DNA of 64,000 bases from Paracholeplasma manati. GTDB taxonomy: Bacteria > Bacillota_I > Bacilli_A > Acholeplasmatales > UBA5453. Position 1 is the stretch's first letter. Every line of letters starts with the position of its first letter. Shown piece after piece: positions 16,787 to 25,265 of this stretch. The notes below the pieces were generated by a model that saw nothing but the letters and a program-made list of their open reading frames with translations, made no database searches and had not been told where the DNA came from. Position numbers and translations under genes: made by a program. The stretch is taken from NCBI RefSeq assembly GCF_025742995.1, contig NZ_JAOVQM010000002.1:248001-312000 (forward strand). Direction: 5' to 3'.

Positions 16787-17592
16787 GATCGAAAATCAAA
16801 AAGTATTTACCGTTCTTTAGAACGAGTGTCATGAACATGTTCATCTATCGGGGTACGATTATCTTATGGCTTTTATTAGACGTATTCCAATTCTTTATGA
16901 TGGTCTTTTTATGGATGAGCGTGTATGAGTACAACCAATCGATTCAAGGGTTTACCTTACATGAAATGTTGTTGTATTATTTGGTAACCAACTTACTCTA
17001 TGTATTTTCTGATACCGAAGCCATGTACATCATGAGTGAAGAAATCAGAGAGGGTAGAATCAGTATGATGTTAATCAAGCCCATCTCATATAAAGCGAGA
17101 CTCTATTCAGAAGTCTTTGGTCGCGTGATTGGGATATTCTCATTGACATTACCAATCGTGACCATCACAGCGGCTGTATTGCTTTGGGCATTCAACATCC
17201 CATTCGCTGTGACTGGATTACAGGTGTTACTCGCTGTGTTATTTGTCCCACTCATATTTATGTTGATGTTTGAGTTTGCGTATTTCTTTGGCACGATTTC
17301 GATCCATACCACCAATGTGTTTGGATTAGCCATATTGATGAATGTGGTGATTCGAATCGTATCTGGACAGTTGATTCCTTTGGCATTATACCCAAAAGCC
17401 ATTTTGACTGTGATTTCATATTTACCGTTTAAATACATCAGTTATCCAACCCTCGTGATGTTGGGGAAATTATCCACCACAGATGCACTACAGGGGTTAC
17501 TCATCTTAGCCATTTGGGTTGGCATATTCAATCTCTTTAGTAATCTCATCTTTAAGTTATCTTTAAAGAAGATAGTGGTCTTTGGAGGTTAA
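16783..17592 (+). CDS. ABC-2 family permease, first subunit
   Basis: 269 residues with six predicted membrane segments (first about 25-45). It has the pattern of permeases in two-permease ABC-2 exporters: SEEIREGRISMMLIKPISYKARL and an IVSGQLIPLALYPKAI loop before the last helices (PF06182-like by pattern). ATGA overlap with the ATPase, and one base from the second permease. It forms a heterodimeric membrane channel with the next gene product. Confidence 0.85.
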   Translation: MRSKIKKYLPFFRTSVMNMFIYRGTIILWLLLDVFQFFMMVFLWMSVYEYNQSIQGFTLHEMLLYYLVTNLLYVFSDTEAMYIMSEEIREGRISMMLIKPISYKARLYSEVFGRVIGIFSLTLPIVTITAAVLLWAFNIPFAVTGLQVLLAVLFVPLIFMLMFEFAYFFGTISIHTTNVFGLAILMNVVIRIVSGQLIPLALYPKAILTVISYLPFKYISYPTLVMLGKLSTTDALQGLLILAIWVGIFNLFSNLIFKLSLKKIVVFGG

Positions 17593-17593
17593 T

Positions 17594-18379
17594 ATGAAAT
17601 ATCTTAAAATCTATAGCATATTCTTTAAACAATATTTAAAAGGATTGATGGAATATCGTGTCGACTTTTTGATCGGTATGGTGGGGTTCTTATTTACCCA
17701 AGGGGCTGGTTTGTTATTCCTCTATATCATCTTTCAAAACATCACCGCACTTGCCGGATTCTCACTCAATCAGATTTTATTGATGTATGGGCTATCGCTG
17801 ATTCCAAAAGGGATAGACCATCTGTTCTTCGACAACATTTGGCTCTTACCAAGGTATGTCAGACAAGGTGGAATGGACCGCTATATGTTGCGTCCAATCA
17901 ATGCGTTGTATGTGTTTTTAATTGAACGCTTTCAACCGGATGCGTTCGGCGAAATCATTTTAGGGACATTTTTAGTCATTACCACATTGACCAACCTGAG
18001 TATCCCTTTTGATCCCGTGCAATTGATCGTGATATTCATCACGTTGTTCATCGGCATTTTCATCTTTACCGGGTTGAAACTGGCGACCGCATCCACTTCA
18101 TTTTGGTTGAAAAACAGTTATCCACTCATTCAAGTCACCTATAACTTAAGTGATTTCATGAAATATCCAATCACGATTTTTCCAAAGGTCATGCAAGTGA
18201 TTCTAACGTATGTGATTCCCTATGCATTGGTATCGTATTACCCAGCGATGTATCTATTTGGAGAAGTCAGTTTGATTCAACTCACCCTATACCTCGTACT
18301 GGTGACCCTATTCGTGATTGGATTGGGTTTATGGGTTTGGCATAAAGGCTTAAAACATTACGAATCGACAGGCAGCTAA
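17594..18379 (+). CDS. ABC-2 family permease, second subunit
   Basis: About 261 residues with six membrane segments; second permease of the exporter. Recognisable elements are YVRQGGMDRYMLRPINALYVFL and YVIPYALVSYYPAMYLFG, matching the paired permease family. The ATG at 17594 follows GGAGG, which itself encodes the end of the first permease, so translation is coupled. It ends the operon; a symmetrical terminator follows. Confidence 0.85.
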   Translation: MKYLKIYSIFFKQYLKGLMEYRVDFLIGMVGFLFTQGAGLLFLYIIFQNITALAGFSLNQILLMYGLSLIPKGIDHLFFDNIWLLPRYVRQGGMDRYMLRPINALYVFLIERFQPDAFGEIILGTFLVITTLTNLSIPFDPVQLIVIFITLFIGIFIFTGLKLATASTSFWLKNSYPLIQVTYNLSDFMKYPITIFPKVMQVILTYVIPYALVSYYPAMYLFGEVSLIQLTLYLVLVTLFVIGLGLWVWHKGLKHYESTGS

Positions 18380-18381
18380 AA

Positions 18382-18415
18382 AAAATGATTCCACGAAAAC
18401 TGGAATCATTTTTTC
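18382..18415. terminator. Bidirectional terminator between ABC exporter and mscS
   Basis: AATGATTCCA pairs with TGGAATCATT around CGAAAAC, with A-tracts upstream and T-tracts downstream. It serves both converging genes. Confidence 0.88.
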
Positions 18416-18419
18416 TTGA

Positions 18420-19463
18420 TTATTCTTTGTTTGAAACGACGATTTGTGGGAATGGAATTTCAATGTTGTTCGCATTGAGGATTTCTTTAATGAGTTTTCT
18501 CATTCCACGTTCAACTGCGTAATGTTGTTCATTTTCTGTTTTTACAATCGCCCTTAAAGTGACTTGAGAAGCATCCAAATTGGTCACACCGACGACGGTT
18601 GGGTCCTCAACCACTTGAGGGAATAAGGTTTTTAATACAATCAATTCTTTATTCAATAGTTCGATCACCGCTTGTACATTTTCTTCATAAGCAATACCAA
18701 AGTCGACAATCGCGATGGATGGGTTTCGAGAGTAATTAATCATGTTGGTGATTTCGCCATTAGCGAGTATCATCACATCACCCTTCCAGTTTTTAATCCT
18801 TGTGGTTTTTAAACCAATGTCGGATACTTGACCTTTAAACCCTTTCACTTCAACCGTATCACCCACATCGAAATGTTGTTCAAAGATGATGAAGAAACCA
18901 GCGATTAAATCATTGATGAATTTTTGAGCACCTAGACCAATGACCAATCCCATGATGCCTAAACCAGCTAAGGCAGGTACCACGTTCACACCCCAAATGG
19001 CTAGGATGATTAATATAGATAATATCCCTACTGTATAACGAATGATGCTTAAAGTGACTTTCGCAATCGTCTTTTTACGCTTTTGTAAAGGGGTGGCTTT
19101 GACACCGACCTTCTTTAAGGCGATTTTCGCAATCTTAACGATCATCATCGATAAGAAGAAAACCAATATGCTCGCAATCATACGTCCTAATGACGCTTCA
19201 ATATAGGCAAGTGTGCCATCTTGGATGTCTTGAATCAGGGTTGAATAGTCAAATGACCATAACCATAAAATGAATAATAAACCACCGGTCATTAACAAGA
19301 ATGAAGCGATGTAAATGACGATGATGGTGAATTTACTCAACCGTTCTTCGTATTTTTTGATGAGCTTGTTTTCAAAGATGAAAAAAACAATTAGAATGGC
19401 GAGGATGCCAATGGTGAATCCTGCATTGACCCACGCGGATTGTGATAAAAATGGTAGTAACAT
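18420..19463 (-). CDS. mscS: Small-conductance mechanosensitive channel (MscS family)
   Basis: About 347 residues. It releases solutes on hypo-osmotic shock. The pore-lining helix and beta domain are clear: GLGIMGLVIGLGAQKFINDL, then FIIFEQHFDVGDTVEVKGFKG, TTRIKNWKGDVMILANGEI and NMINYSR, all diagnostic for MscS. Two or three extra membrane helices precede the core. The ATG at 19463 is chosen because AAAGGATGA lies at proper spacing; the upstream ATG at 19472 would sit on that site. Confidence 0.95.
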   Translation of the reverse strand: MLLPFLSQSAWVNAGFTIGILAILIVFFIFENKLIKKYEERLSKFTIIVIYIASFLLMTGGLLFILWLWSFDYSTLIQDIQDGTLAYIEASLGRMIASILVFFLSMMIVKIAKIALKKVGVKATPLQKRKKTIAKVTLSIIRYTVGILSILIILAIWGVNVVPALAGLGIMGLVIGLGAQKFINDLIAGFFIIFEQHFDVGDTVEVKGFKGQVSDIGLKTTRIKNWKGDVMILANGEITNMINYSRNPSIAIVDFGIAYEENVQAVIELLNKELIVLKTLFPQVVEDPTVVGVTNLDASQVTLRAIVKTENEQHYAVERGMRKLIKEILNANNIEIPFPQIVVSNKE

Positions 19464-19557
19464 AACAATCATCCTTTCTATAAATACTATAACATAAGTG
19501 TATAATCAAAACCACGTTTACCACCTTAATTAATATTTCGAATTCGAAGCAAATGAT

Positions 19558-19586
19558 TTGAAATCGAAATAACTATGTGTTACAAT
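19558..19586 (+). promoter_or_regulatory. Promoter of FMN reductase gene with palindrome upstream
   Basis: TTGAAA (19558-19563), 17 bases, TACAAT (19581-19586) preceded by TG at the extended -10 position. Just upstream lies the perfect palindrome TTCGAATTCGAA (19537-19548), a candidate regulator site. Confidence 0.7.
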
Positions 19587-19612
19587 TCAAATCAAACGGA
19601 GGTTATTATGAT

Positions 19613-20149
19613 ATGAAAGATTTAAACATTGGCATCATTACTGGTTCAACCAGAGAAGGTAGAGTTTCACCACAAGTGGCACAATGGGTGTTAGACTATG
19701 CAAATCAAAAAGAACAGGCTAATTTCGAAGTCATCGATATTAAAGACTATAAATTACCATTCTTAGGTGAAGGATTCAACGATGGGGTTGTCCAATTTCA
19801 AAACAAATTAAAACAAATGGATGGATTCATTTTTGTGGTTGCAGAATATAATCACTCCATTACAGGCGCGCTCAAGAATGCATTAGATTGGGCTAGAGAA
19901 GAATGGAACAACAAATCCGCAGGCATTGTATCTTACGGTTCTGTTGGTGGTGCTAGAGCCGCTGAACACTTAAGAGGCATTTTAGGTGAATTGATGGTAG
20001 CGGATGTGAGAAGTCACGTCTTGTTATCGCTATTTACCGATTTTGATGGACAAACCTTTAAACCACAAGCTTTACACCAAACCAATTTGGACGCGTTATT
20101 AGATCAAGTGGTGCTTTGGGGTACTGCATTAAAGACTATTCGTAAGTAA
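19613..20149 (+). CDS. NAD(P)H-dependent FMN reductase
   Basis: 178-residue flavodoxin-fold oxidoreductase (NADPH-dependent FMN reductase/quinone reductase group). The FMN phosphate loop is GSTREGRVS, followed by VVAEYNHSITGALKNALDW, the family's isoalloxazine-binding and signature region, and GSVGGARAAEHLR. It would reduce flavin, quinones, azo or nitro compounds. The ATG at 19613 is the first with GGAGG upstream and follows a good extended -10 promoter. Monocistronic, with a terminator right after. Confidence 0.92.
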   Translation: MKDLNIGIITGSTREGRVSPQVAQWVLDYANQKEQANFEVIDIKDYKLPFLGEGFNDGVVQFQNKLKQMDGFIFVVAEYNHSITGALKNALDWAREEWNNKSAGIVSYGSVGGARAAEHLRGILGELMVADVRSHVLLSLFTDFDGQTFKPQALHQTNLDALLDQVVLWGTALKTIRK

Positions 20150-20150
20150 A

Positions 20151-20176
20151 AGACTACCATTAGGTAGTTTTTTTTC
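20151..20176 (+). terminator. Terminator after FMN reductase gene
   Basis: ACTACC/GGTAGT stem with an ATTA loop followed by eight T. Confidence 0.85.
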
Positions 20177-20337
20177 TATTTACTAGGAAAGTTCATCTTT
20201 AATTGTTCTATTTTCTAACAATTGATTTGTGACTTTTATAAAATTTTCTAGATTATTTCGTTTAAAACACCCTCTTTCACTACTTTATATATAATTAAAT
20301 ATACGTATAAAATATATATTTTATCGACTATTTGTGG

Positions 20338-20343
20338 TATAAT
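20338..20343 (+). promoter_or_regulatory. Promoter -10 of tnpB
   Basis: TATAAT with TGG before it (extended -10), 26 bases before the start codon, in a very A+T-rich stretch (20177-20369) that probably contains the left end of the element. Confidence 0.55.
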
Positions 20344-20369
20344 TTAGGTAAGAAAGGAGGACATCAATA

Positions 20370-21641
20370 ATGCCTTATAAAGCCCTTAAAACAAGACTCT
20401 ATCTTAATCCAAATCAACATCAGTTTCTATTATCATTAATGCGTGCTTCGAGAAGTCTATATAATCAAGCCCTTTATAATGTGAGACAACATTTTATAAA
20501 AACCAATGGCTACTTATCCTATAACGATAATTACCAATTACTTAAAGACAGTGAACATTATCGTTACTTAAGTACGACTCAAGGTCAAATGGTCATTCGT
20601 AAGGTCGATGAAGCGATGAAAGGATTCTTTGGATCTTTGAAGTCTAAGGTTAAACAAACCATTAGACTACCTAGATACTTAAAGAAAGATACCTATTATC
20701 CCATCTACGACAGAATGGTCTATAAACCAAATAGTGAAATCTATACCTTACCCAGAAGTAACTTCATTAAGAAAGTATCGAAAGCATTAGAACTGGATTC
20801 AAAACAGATTCATAAACATACCTTTGAGTTAAATGAAGTCGATTCACTATCCTTAGACATACCAACACCAACGTGTATCCAAAACAAACCAATCAAAGAA
20901 ATCACCATCAAGTCCTATTATGATGGCCAGTACATCGAAGTGATTTATGTCTATATAGATGAAACCCTTAAAATAGAAACCAAAGATTATACAGAAACGA
21001 TGGGTATTGATTTTGGGTATAACAACTTAGCGTTTTGTTCAGTCACGAATAATGAGCATTTATTGATTGATGGAAAGAGATTAAAGAGTATGAACCAGTT
21101 TTATCATAAGCGAATCGCGAAACTAGCGAGTATTAGACCCAATCAAAAGGTCTTAACCAAACAGATGATTCGTCTAATGGATAAACGTAACCATCAAATG
21201 GATTATGGGATCTATAAAGCAGCTAAACTCATTGTTGAGTTCGCCGTTAAACAACAAGTCAAAGAGATTATCATAGGTTATAATGACACCTTTAAAGATG
21301 AAAGACTATCCGATACCTATAATCAGTGGACTAAAAGTATACCCATCGCTAGACTAAGAGATCGAATCATCTATCTAGCAGAACAAATAGGTATCGAAAC
21401 CAAAGTGATCAATGAAGCGTACACATCCAAAGCTTCATATCTGGACCAAGATGATTTCGTAAAAGGTGATTTCTCTGGAGTTAGAATTAAAAGAGGTCTA
21501 TATAAAAGTCAAAAAGGCATCTTGATCAACGCAGATCAAAATGCCTCATTAAATATGATTCGAAAAGGTAATCCCAATGCCTTATGGATAGGGAATAAGG
21601 GTGTGAACACACCTAAGCGTACATACCTATTTGATATGTAG
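20370..21641 (+). CDS. tnpB: TnpB RNA-guided nuclease (IS200/IS605 family, solitary)
   Basis: 423 residues. TnpB cuts DNA guided by an RNA made from the right end of its element and helps retain the element. The RuvC-I aspartate is in MGIDFGYNN (D214) and the RuvC-III aspartate in INADQNASLN (D389). At the usual RuvC-II position the sequence is EIIIGYND, so the catalytic Glu of canonical TnpB is Gly303. A candidate replacement is E349 in VINEAYTSKAS. The CxxC zinc finger normally lying before RuvC-III is absent; the TSKASYLD/RGLYKSQKG segment takes its place. No TnpA transposase is nearby. AAAGGAGG precedes the ATG. Confidence 0.93.
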   Translation: MPYKALKTRLYLNPNQHQFLLSLMRASRSLYNQALYNVRQHFIKTNGYLSYNDNYQLLKDSEHYRYLSTTQGQMVIRKVDEAMKGFFGSLKSKVKQTIRLPRYLKKDTYYPIYDRMVYKPNSEIYTLPRSNFIKKVSKALELDSKQIHKHTFELNEVDSLSLDIPTPTCIQNKPIKEITIKSYYDGQYIEVIYVYIDETLKIETKDYTETMGIDFGYNNLAFCSVTNNEHLLIDGKRLKSMNQFYHKRIAKLASIRPNQKVLTKQMIRLMDKRNHQMDYGIYKAAKLIVEFAVKQQVKEIIIGYNDTFKDERLSDTYNQWTKSIPIARLRDRIIYLAEQIGIETKVINEAYTSKASYLDQDDFVKGDFSGVRIKRGLYKSQKGILINADQNASLNMIRKGNPNALWIGNKGVNTPKRTYLFDM

Positions 21642-21735
21642 TCGCTTTAAATAAGACGAGTTAAATCGTTAAGAGGAAATCAAATCATTCTGTAAAGGGG
21701 GATTTATTCACCTCTTTGTTCTAATAGAGAGGTAT
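21599..21735 (+). ncRNA. Candidate TnpB guide RNA (omega RNA) / element right end
   Basis: TnpB guide RNAs overlap the 3' end of tnpB and extend past the element end. Here the last codons contain the perfect hairpin GGTGTGAACACACC (21599-21612). About 90 bases downstream, AAAGGGG can pair with CCTCTTT, and ACCTCT with AGAGGT, as alternatives. The location fits; boundaries and identity are unproven. Confidence 0.35.
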
Positions 21736-21771
21736 ATAGGTTATAATATAAGTAGAATTGGAGGGATTCCA

Positions 21772-23292
21772 ATGACCTTTGATGTAAGAACATTGTTTCT
21801 CGCTAATATGATCATTTATGGTATCAACATTTTCGCCATCGCGATGTTATGGCAAAATAATGCAAACCGATATAAAGGCTTATTCCAGTGGTTGCTCTCG
21901 ATTGTCCTAGTCTTTATCGGCAATTTACTCATCATGTTTAGAGGGTCGATTCCAGACTTTTTTTCAATATGGTTGGCGAATGTCATCATCATGATTGCTT
22001 TCCAAATCAATGTTTATGGGTTGGTTAAATTTTTCTTGCTTAAGTACCGCTTCTATTATCACGTGTTCTTTGGATTGTTCTATACGGCACTGTTCACATA
22101 TTACACGTACCTTGAACCTAACCTTAATGCGAGAAATGGTCTCATTGGATTTTTAGGTCTGTTCACTTTTGGCAGTATGTTCATCTATATACACTTTGAT
22201 TTGTCTGCTTATTTTAAACGAATAACTCGACAATTTGAAATCGTTTTAATATTATTCATGATTGGTAATTTGATTCGTATCATCTACGCCATCATTGACC
22301 CAACCCACCATGAAGATATCTTCCTGAATCACCCAAGAGATGTGCTATCAAACATTTTTGTTTCAGTATTCGCCATCATCTTACCGCTCGCTTTCATTAT
22401 TCTAGTAAACAAGCGTGCGCTAGATGAAGTCGATGTCGAAGAAGCGAAATTTAAGAGTGCTTTCGATAATTCACCGGTCATCATGATCATTTCAAGGTTG
22501 TCATCTGGAGAGATTTATGATGTGAATAAAGCGTTTTTAGATACGTTTGAATTGTCACGAGATTTTGTCATAGGTAAAACGACTGCTCAAATCAAAATAT
22601 GGGGTTCTGACAACCAAAGACGTGAAGAATTATTAAAAAGGATTGCGAAAAGGGAAGAAATAGAACACCAAGAAATGACCTTCTTCAAGATGAATGGTGA
22701 CCCAGTTGAAACCATTTATTCTTGTCGTGTTATCCGCATGTTTGGCGATGACTTTTTATTATCCACAGCATCTGACACCACCCTGCTAGGCCGTGCGAAA
22801 CGTGAGCTTATATACATCGCTACGCATGACGCTTTAACGGGACTACTCAATCGTCATGAGTTGGAGCACTACTACCAAGAATTGAAGGATATATATACCA
22901 CAGAACTCAAACCATTTTCTGTCATTTTAATCGATTTAGATCGATTTAAAGCAGTTAATGATACCTACGGACACAACATAGGTGATGACTTGCTCATTTT
23001 AATTTCTAGGAAATTGTCATTGGTCTTTAAAGATCATTTTGTGGCAAGATTGGGCGGAGACGAGTTCATCATTCTATTAAAAAACCTAAACCAAGAAACT
23101 GAAATCATCAAATATATGATCAAGGCTAGAAATGAAATCACCAATCTTAAATCGATTGAAGATAAACCCATCGATATTGGCGCATCCATCGGATTCTCCA
23201 TTTATCCAAAAGATGGTTTATATTTAGAGGATTTGGTTCGCCAAGCCGACAAGATGATGTATAAAGAAAAGGACTCGAAACGACGCGTATGA
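21772..23292 (+). CDS. Membrane-bound PAS-GGDEF diguanylate cyclase
   Basis: 506 residues making cyclic di-GMP. Six to seven membrane helices (about 5-220) are followed by a PAS domain (FDNSPVIMIISRLSSGEIYDVN, about 228-335) and a GGDEF domain (about 340-500). The substrate-binding DLDRFKAVNDTYGH and the active-site GGDEF are intact, so the enzyme should be active. No RxxD inhibitory site lies five residues before GGDEF. A GGAGG ribosome binding site is present. The stop forms an ATGA overlap with the next gene, so both are translated together. The sensed signal is unknown. Confidence 0.93.
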   Translation: MTFDVRTLFLANMIIYGINIFAIAMLWQNNANRYKGLFQWLLSIVLVFIGNLLIMFRGSIPDFFSIWLANVIIMIAFQINVYGLVKFFLLKYRFYYHVFFGLFYTALFTYYTYLEPNLNARNGLIGFLGLFTFGSMFIYIHFDLSAYFKRITRQFEIVLILFMIGNLIRIIYAIIDPTHHEDIFLNHPRDVLSNIFVSVFAIILPLAFIILVNKRALDEVDVEEAKFKSAFDNSPVIMIISRLSSGEIYDVNKAFLDTFELSRDFVIGKTTAQIKIWGSDNQRREELLKRIAKREEIEHQEMTFFKMNGDPVETIYSCRVIRMFGDDFLLSTASDTTLLGRAKRELIYIATHDALTGLLNRHELEHYYQELKDIYTTELKPFSVILIDLDRFKAVNDTYGHNIGDDLLILISRKLSLVFKDHFVARLGGDEFIILLKNLNQETEIIKYMIKARNEITNLKSIEDKPIDIGASIGFSIYPKDGLYLEDLVRQADKMMYKEKDSKRRV

Positions 23293-24536
23293 AACATGAA
23301 TTTACAGTAACAAGCATCCTTGAGGATGCGAGAAAAAAACACGATGCGTTGATGGTTTTGGTTGAACAAAACGCATCCGTACCATTTTTATATATGGATC
23401 GTGATGAGAACATCAGAGATGTATTGTATCACTTATATGGCTGGCATCAAATCTTGTCGGATTTGATGACAAAGAATCCTATACCACCGATTGAACTCAG
23501 ACCTGGTTATACCTGGAAAAACTTGACTGAACTCAACTACAAGATCAAGAAAGAAGCCGAATCATATACGCTTCATGAAGTCAAACACCTTTTCAATCAA
23601 TCCCATAACCATTGGATGTCAAAGATAGCTCAGCTGTTTGATCATACGTTGAATGCTGCGGGGTTATACCCATTTACAGCGCCATCCAATTTGGGTGAAT
23701 TCATCCATGAATGCATGGGTGGTCACTATCAATGGGCTATCCAAACCATCGAATTTCATTTAGGTGACCCGTACTTAAGACCTTTATTGGAAGGGTTTAA
23801 ATCTTTACCAGAAGTTGAAGCGATTGTCTTAGGTGGATCCCGTGGAAAACAACAAGGGGATCATCTATCGGATTATGATATTTATGTGTACGCCACTAAA
23901 CCAATCGATGTTGAAGAAAGAAGACGCATCATTGGTCCACACGTTTCTTTGATGGAGTATAACCATCAATTTTTCGAGACTGAAGATGATGGCGTCCTAA
24001 ATAATGGCATCGGCATTGAGTTCATTTACAGAAATTTAGATGATTTTAAAGCCATGATGGAAAGACTGTTTAACGGACAAGTCAACCGTGGATACAGTAC
24101 ATGTTTCCTAGACAACTTACTGACCACCAAAATCATCTATGATAAAAAACGTGCCTATAAGTCCTTACAAGACACGTATCGTTTTATCGATAAAGCGGCG
24201 TTATATCAACAAGTGATTAGACAAAATATCCCATTACTATATGGCACTCAACCGAATTATTTCGATCAAATCGTAAAAGCAGTCAAGCGTCAAGATATCA
24301 TCGCGGTGAATCACCGCTTAACCGAATACTTCAGTTTGTTTTTTGATACCCTGTTCGCCATCAATCAAATCAATCATCCGGGTGAAAAACGGATGTTAGA
24401 AAAAGCATTGAGCTTACCTAAACAACCCAAGGAATTGGAAAAAACCGTCGGAAAAGTATTCGATAATATCACTTCTGGTGACTTCTTAAAAGACCTTGAA
24501 CAATTGACCTTAGACCTCATAAAACTAACCAAATAG
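23289..24536 (+). CDS. ClbS/DfsB-like helical bundle fused to a nucleotidyltransferase domain
   Basis: 415 residues. Residues 1-157 resemble the ClbS/DfsB (DUF1706) four-helix bundle (DINB-like fold): VPFLYMDRDENIRDVLYHLYGWH, then RPGYTWKNLTELN and GEFIHECMGGHYQWAI. Residues 160-415 are a nucleotidyltransferase with LGGSRG at 181-186 and the metal pair in SDYDIYV (D195, D197), followed by a helical part as in DUF4037 proteins. The first half is related to colibactin-resistance cyclopropane hydrolase, the second to aminoglycoside-type transferases. The joint function is unknown; a detoxification role is a guess. ATGA-coupled to the diguanylate cyclase. Confidence 0.8.
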   Translation: MKHEFTVTSILEDARKKHDALMVLVEQNASVPFLYMDRDENIRDVLYHLYGWHQILSDLMTKNPIPPIELRPGYTWKNLTELNYKIKKEAESYTLHEVKHLFNQSHNHWMSKIAQLFDHTLNAAGLYPFTAPSNLGEFIHECMGGHYQWAIQTIEFHLGDPYLRPLLEGFKSLPEVEAIVLGGSRGKQQGDHLSDYDIYVYATKPIDVEERRRIIGPHVSLMEYNHQFFETEDDGVLNNGIGIEFIYRNLDDFKAMMERLFNGQVNRGYSTCFLDNLLTTKIIYDKKRAYKSLQDTYRFIDKAALYQQVIRQNIPLLYGTQPNYFDQIVKAVKRQDIIAVNHRLTEYFSLFFDTLFAINQINHPGEKRMLEKALSLPKQPKELEKTVGKVFDNITSGDFLKDLEQLTLDLIKLTK

Positions 24537-24539
24537 ATC

Positions 24540-24563
24540 AAACCCGAAAGGGTTTTTTCTTTT
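24540..24563 (+). terminator. Terminator after ClbS-nucleotidyltransferase gene
   Basis: AACCC-GAAA-GGGTT stem-loop followed by TTTTTCTTTT. Confidence 0.8.
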
Positions 24564-24667
24564 GTAAGAACGTATTAACAATCTTAGAATACCGCATAAA
24601 AAAGCGATATTATGTTACTTTGAAAATCAAATAGTTCGAAATTCAAAATAAAGTATCAAAAAATGCT

Positions 24668-24695
24668 TTGAAGTTCTTAATAAATGTGCTACAAT
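24668..24695 (+). promoter_or_regulatory. Promoter of 154-residue membrane protein gene
   Basis: TTGAAG (24668-24673), 16 bases, TACAAT (24690-24695) with TGC before it (extended -10). The ATG at 24694 lies inside this -10 box and therefore cannot be the translation start. Confidence 0.72.
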
Positions 24696-24753
24696 GAGCG
24701 TGGTCTGTCCGAATGGATGGAGAGTGAACGTGAAAGGGGGATCTTTTTTAGAT

Positions 24754-25218
24754 ATGAATAAATCACTGTTACTCAAAGTTTCAAAATCCGTTTTACTTGG
24801 CTTGTTTGCGTTAGGTTACTTTTTACCTTTCGTGGTTGGTAAAGCCATGGGTGCTGACTACAGCGACTCGTTATGGAATGTTCAAGATTTCGCAACCCGT
24901 CTAGGTAGCACTTCAGATTCACCGCTTTTATTGGTCGTATTATCCTTATTGGTGAGCGTTGCTGCAGTTGTGGTGTTCTTTTATAAAGAATCACTCAGCA
25001 GATATGTCCACTTAGCCGCAGTTGTTGTGGGTTTAGGCGTTGTTTTGTACGTTTATTTCCAAGTGTTCGTCGACAAGTCTGCAGCCCTTGAAGGTGCGAT
25101 TGGTGCTGGTTTAGTCACCATGAGCTTAGGCTTGGGTGTTTACCTACAAATCGTATTCGCTTTATTGTCCTTAGTACTAGAATTCTTAGGCGAAAAAGTA
25201 TTTTCATTCTTAAAATAG
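24754..25218 (+). CDS. Small membrane protein of unknown function
   Basis: 154 residues with four hydrophobic segments (about 10-32, 55-78, 85-107, 118-148). It is rich in Val/Leu and has no polar domain. The start is placed at ATG 24754, since the longer frame begins within the promoter -10 box. The ribosome binding site AAAGGGGG is rather distant (13 bases). The leader of about 55 bases is G-rich. Not recognised. Confidence 0.65.
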   Translation: MNKSLLLKVSKSVLLGLFALGYFLPFVVGKAMGADYSDSLWNVQDFATRLGSTSDSPLLLVVLSLLVSVAAVVVFFYKESLSRYVHLAAVVVGLGVVLYVYFQVFVDKSAALEGAIGAGLVTMSLGLGVYLQIVFALLSLVLEFLGEKVFSFLK

Positions 25219-25230
25219 TTTAATCCAAGA

Positions 25231-25262
25231 AAAAAGGAACCTTCACAGTTCCTTTTTTTGTT
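25231..25262. terminator. Bidirectional terminator between small membrane protein gene and metQ
   Basis: AAGGAAC/GTTCCTT stem flanked by an A-tract and a T-tract, between converging genes. Confidence 0.85.
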
Positions 25263-25265
25263 TTT

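Larger units (their letters stand above)
20177..21735 (+). mobile_element. Probable IS605/IS1341-like element carrying only tnpB
   Basis: tnpB with A+T-rich flanks and no tnpA. Exact ends cannot be placed because IS605 elements lack terminal inverted repeats and target duplications. The left limit is set by the preceding gene's terminator and the right limit by the hairpins before the next gene. Both are estimates. Confidence 0.5.

Noticed and set aside
20177-20369. Search for a TnpA gene or guide-dependent system upstream of tnpB
   Set aside because: The stretch is too short and has no coding potential.
23041-23060. Possible c-di-GMP inhibitory site (RxxD) before GGDEF in both cyclases
   Set aside because: The residues five positions upstream are not R-x-x-D in either protein.
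24626-24657. A+T-rich inverted repeat TTTGAA with TTCAAA and similar TTCGAA motifs near 9075 and 19537
   Set aside because: Spacing and sequence differ between sites; in this base composition they could be chance.
24694-24753. Upstream ATG for the small membrane protein
   Set aside because: The ATG lies within the -10 box TACAAT and would be outside the transcript.
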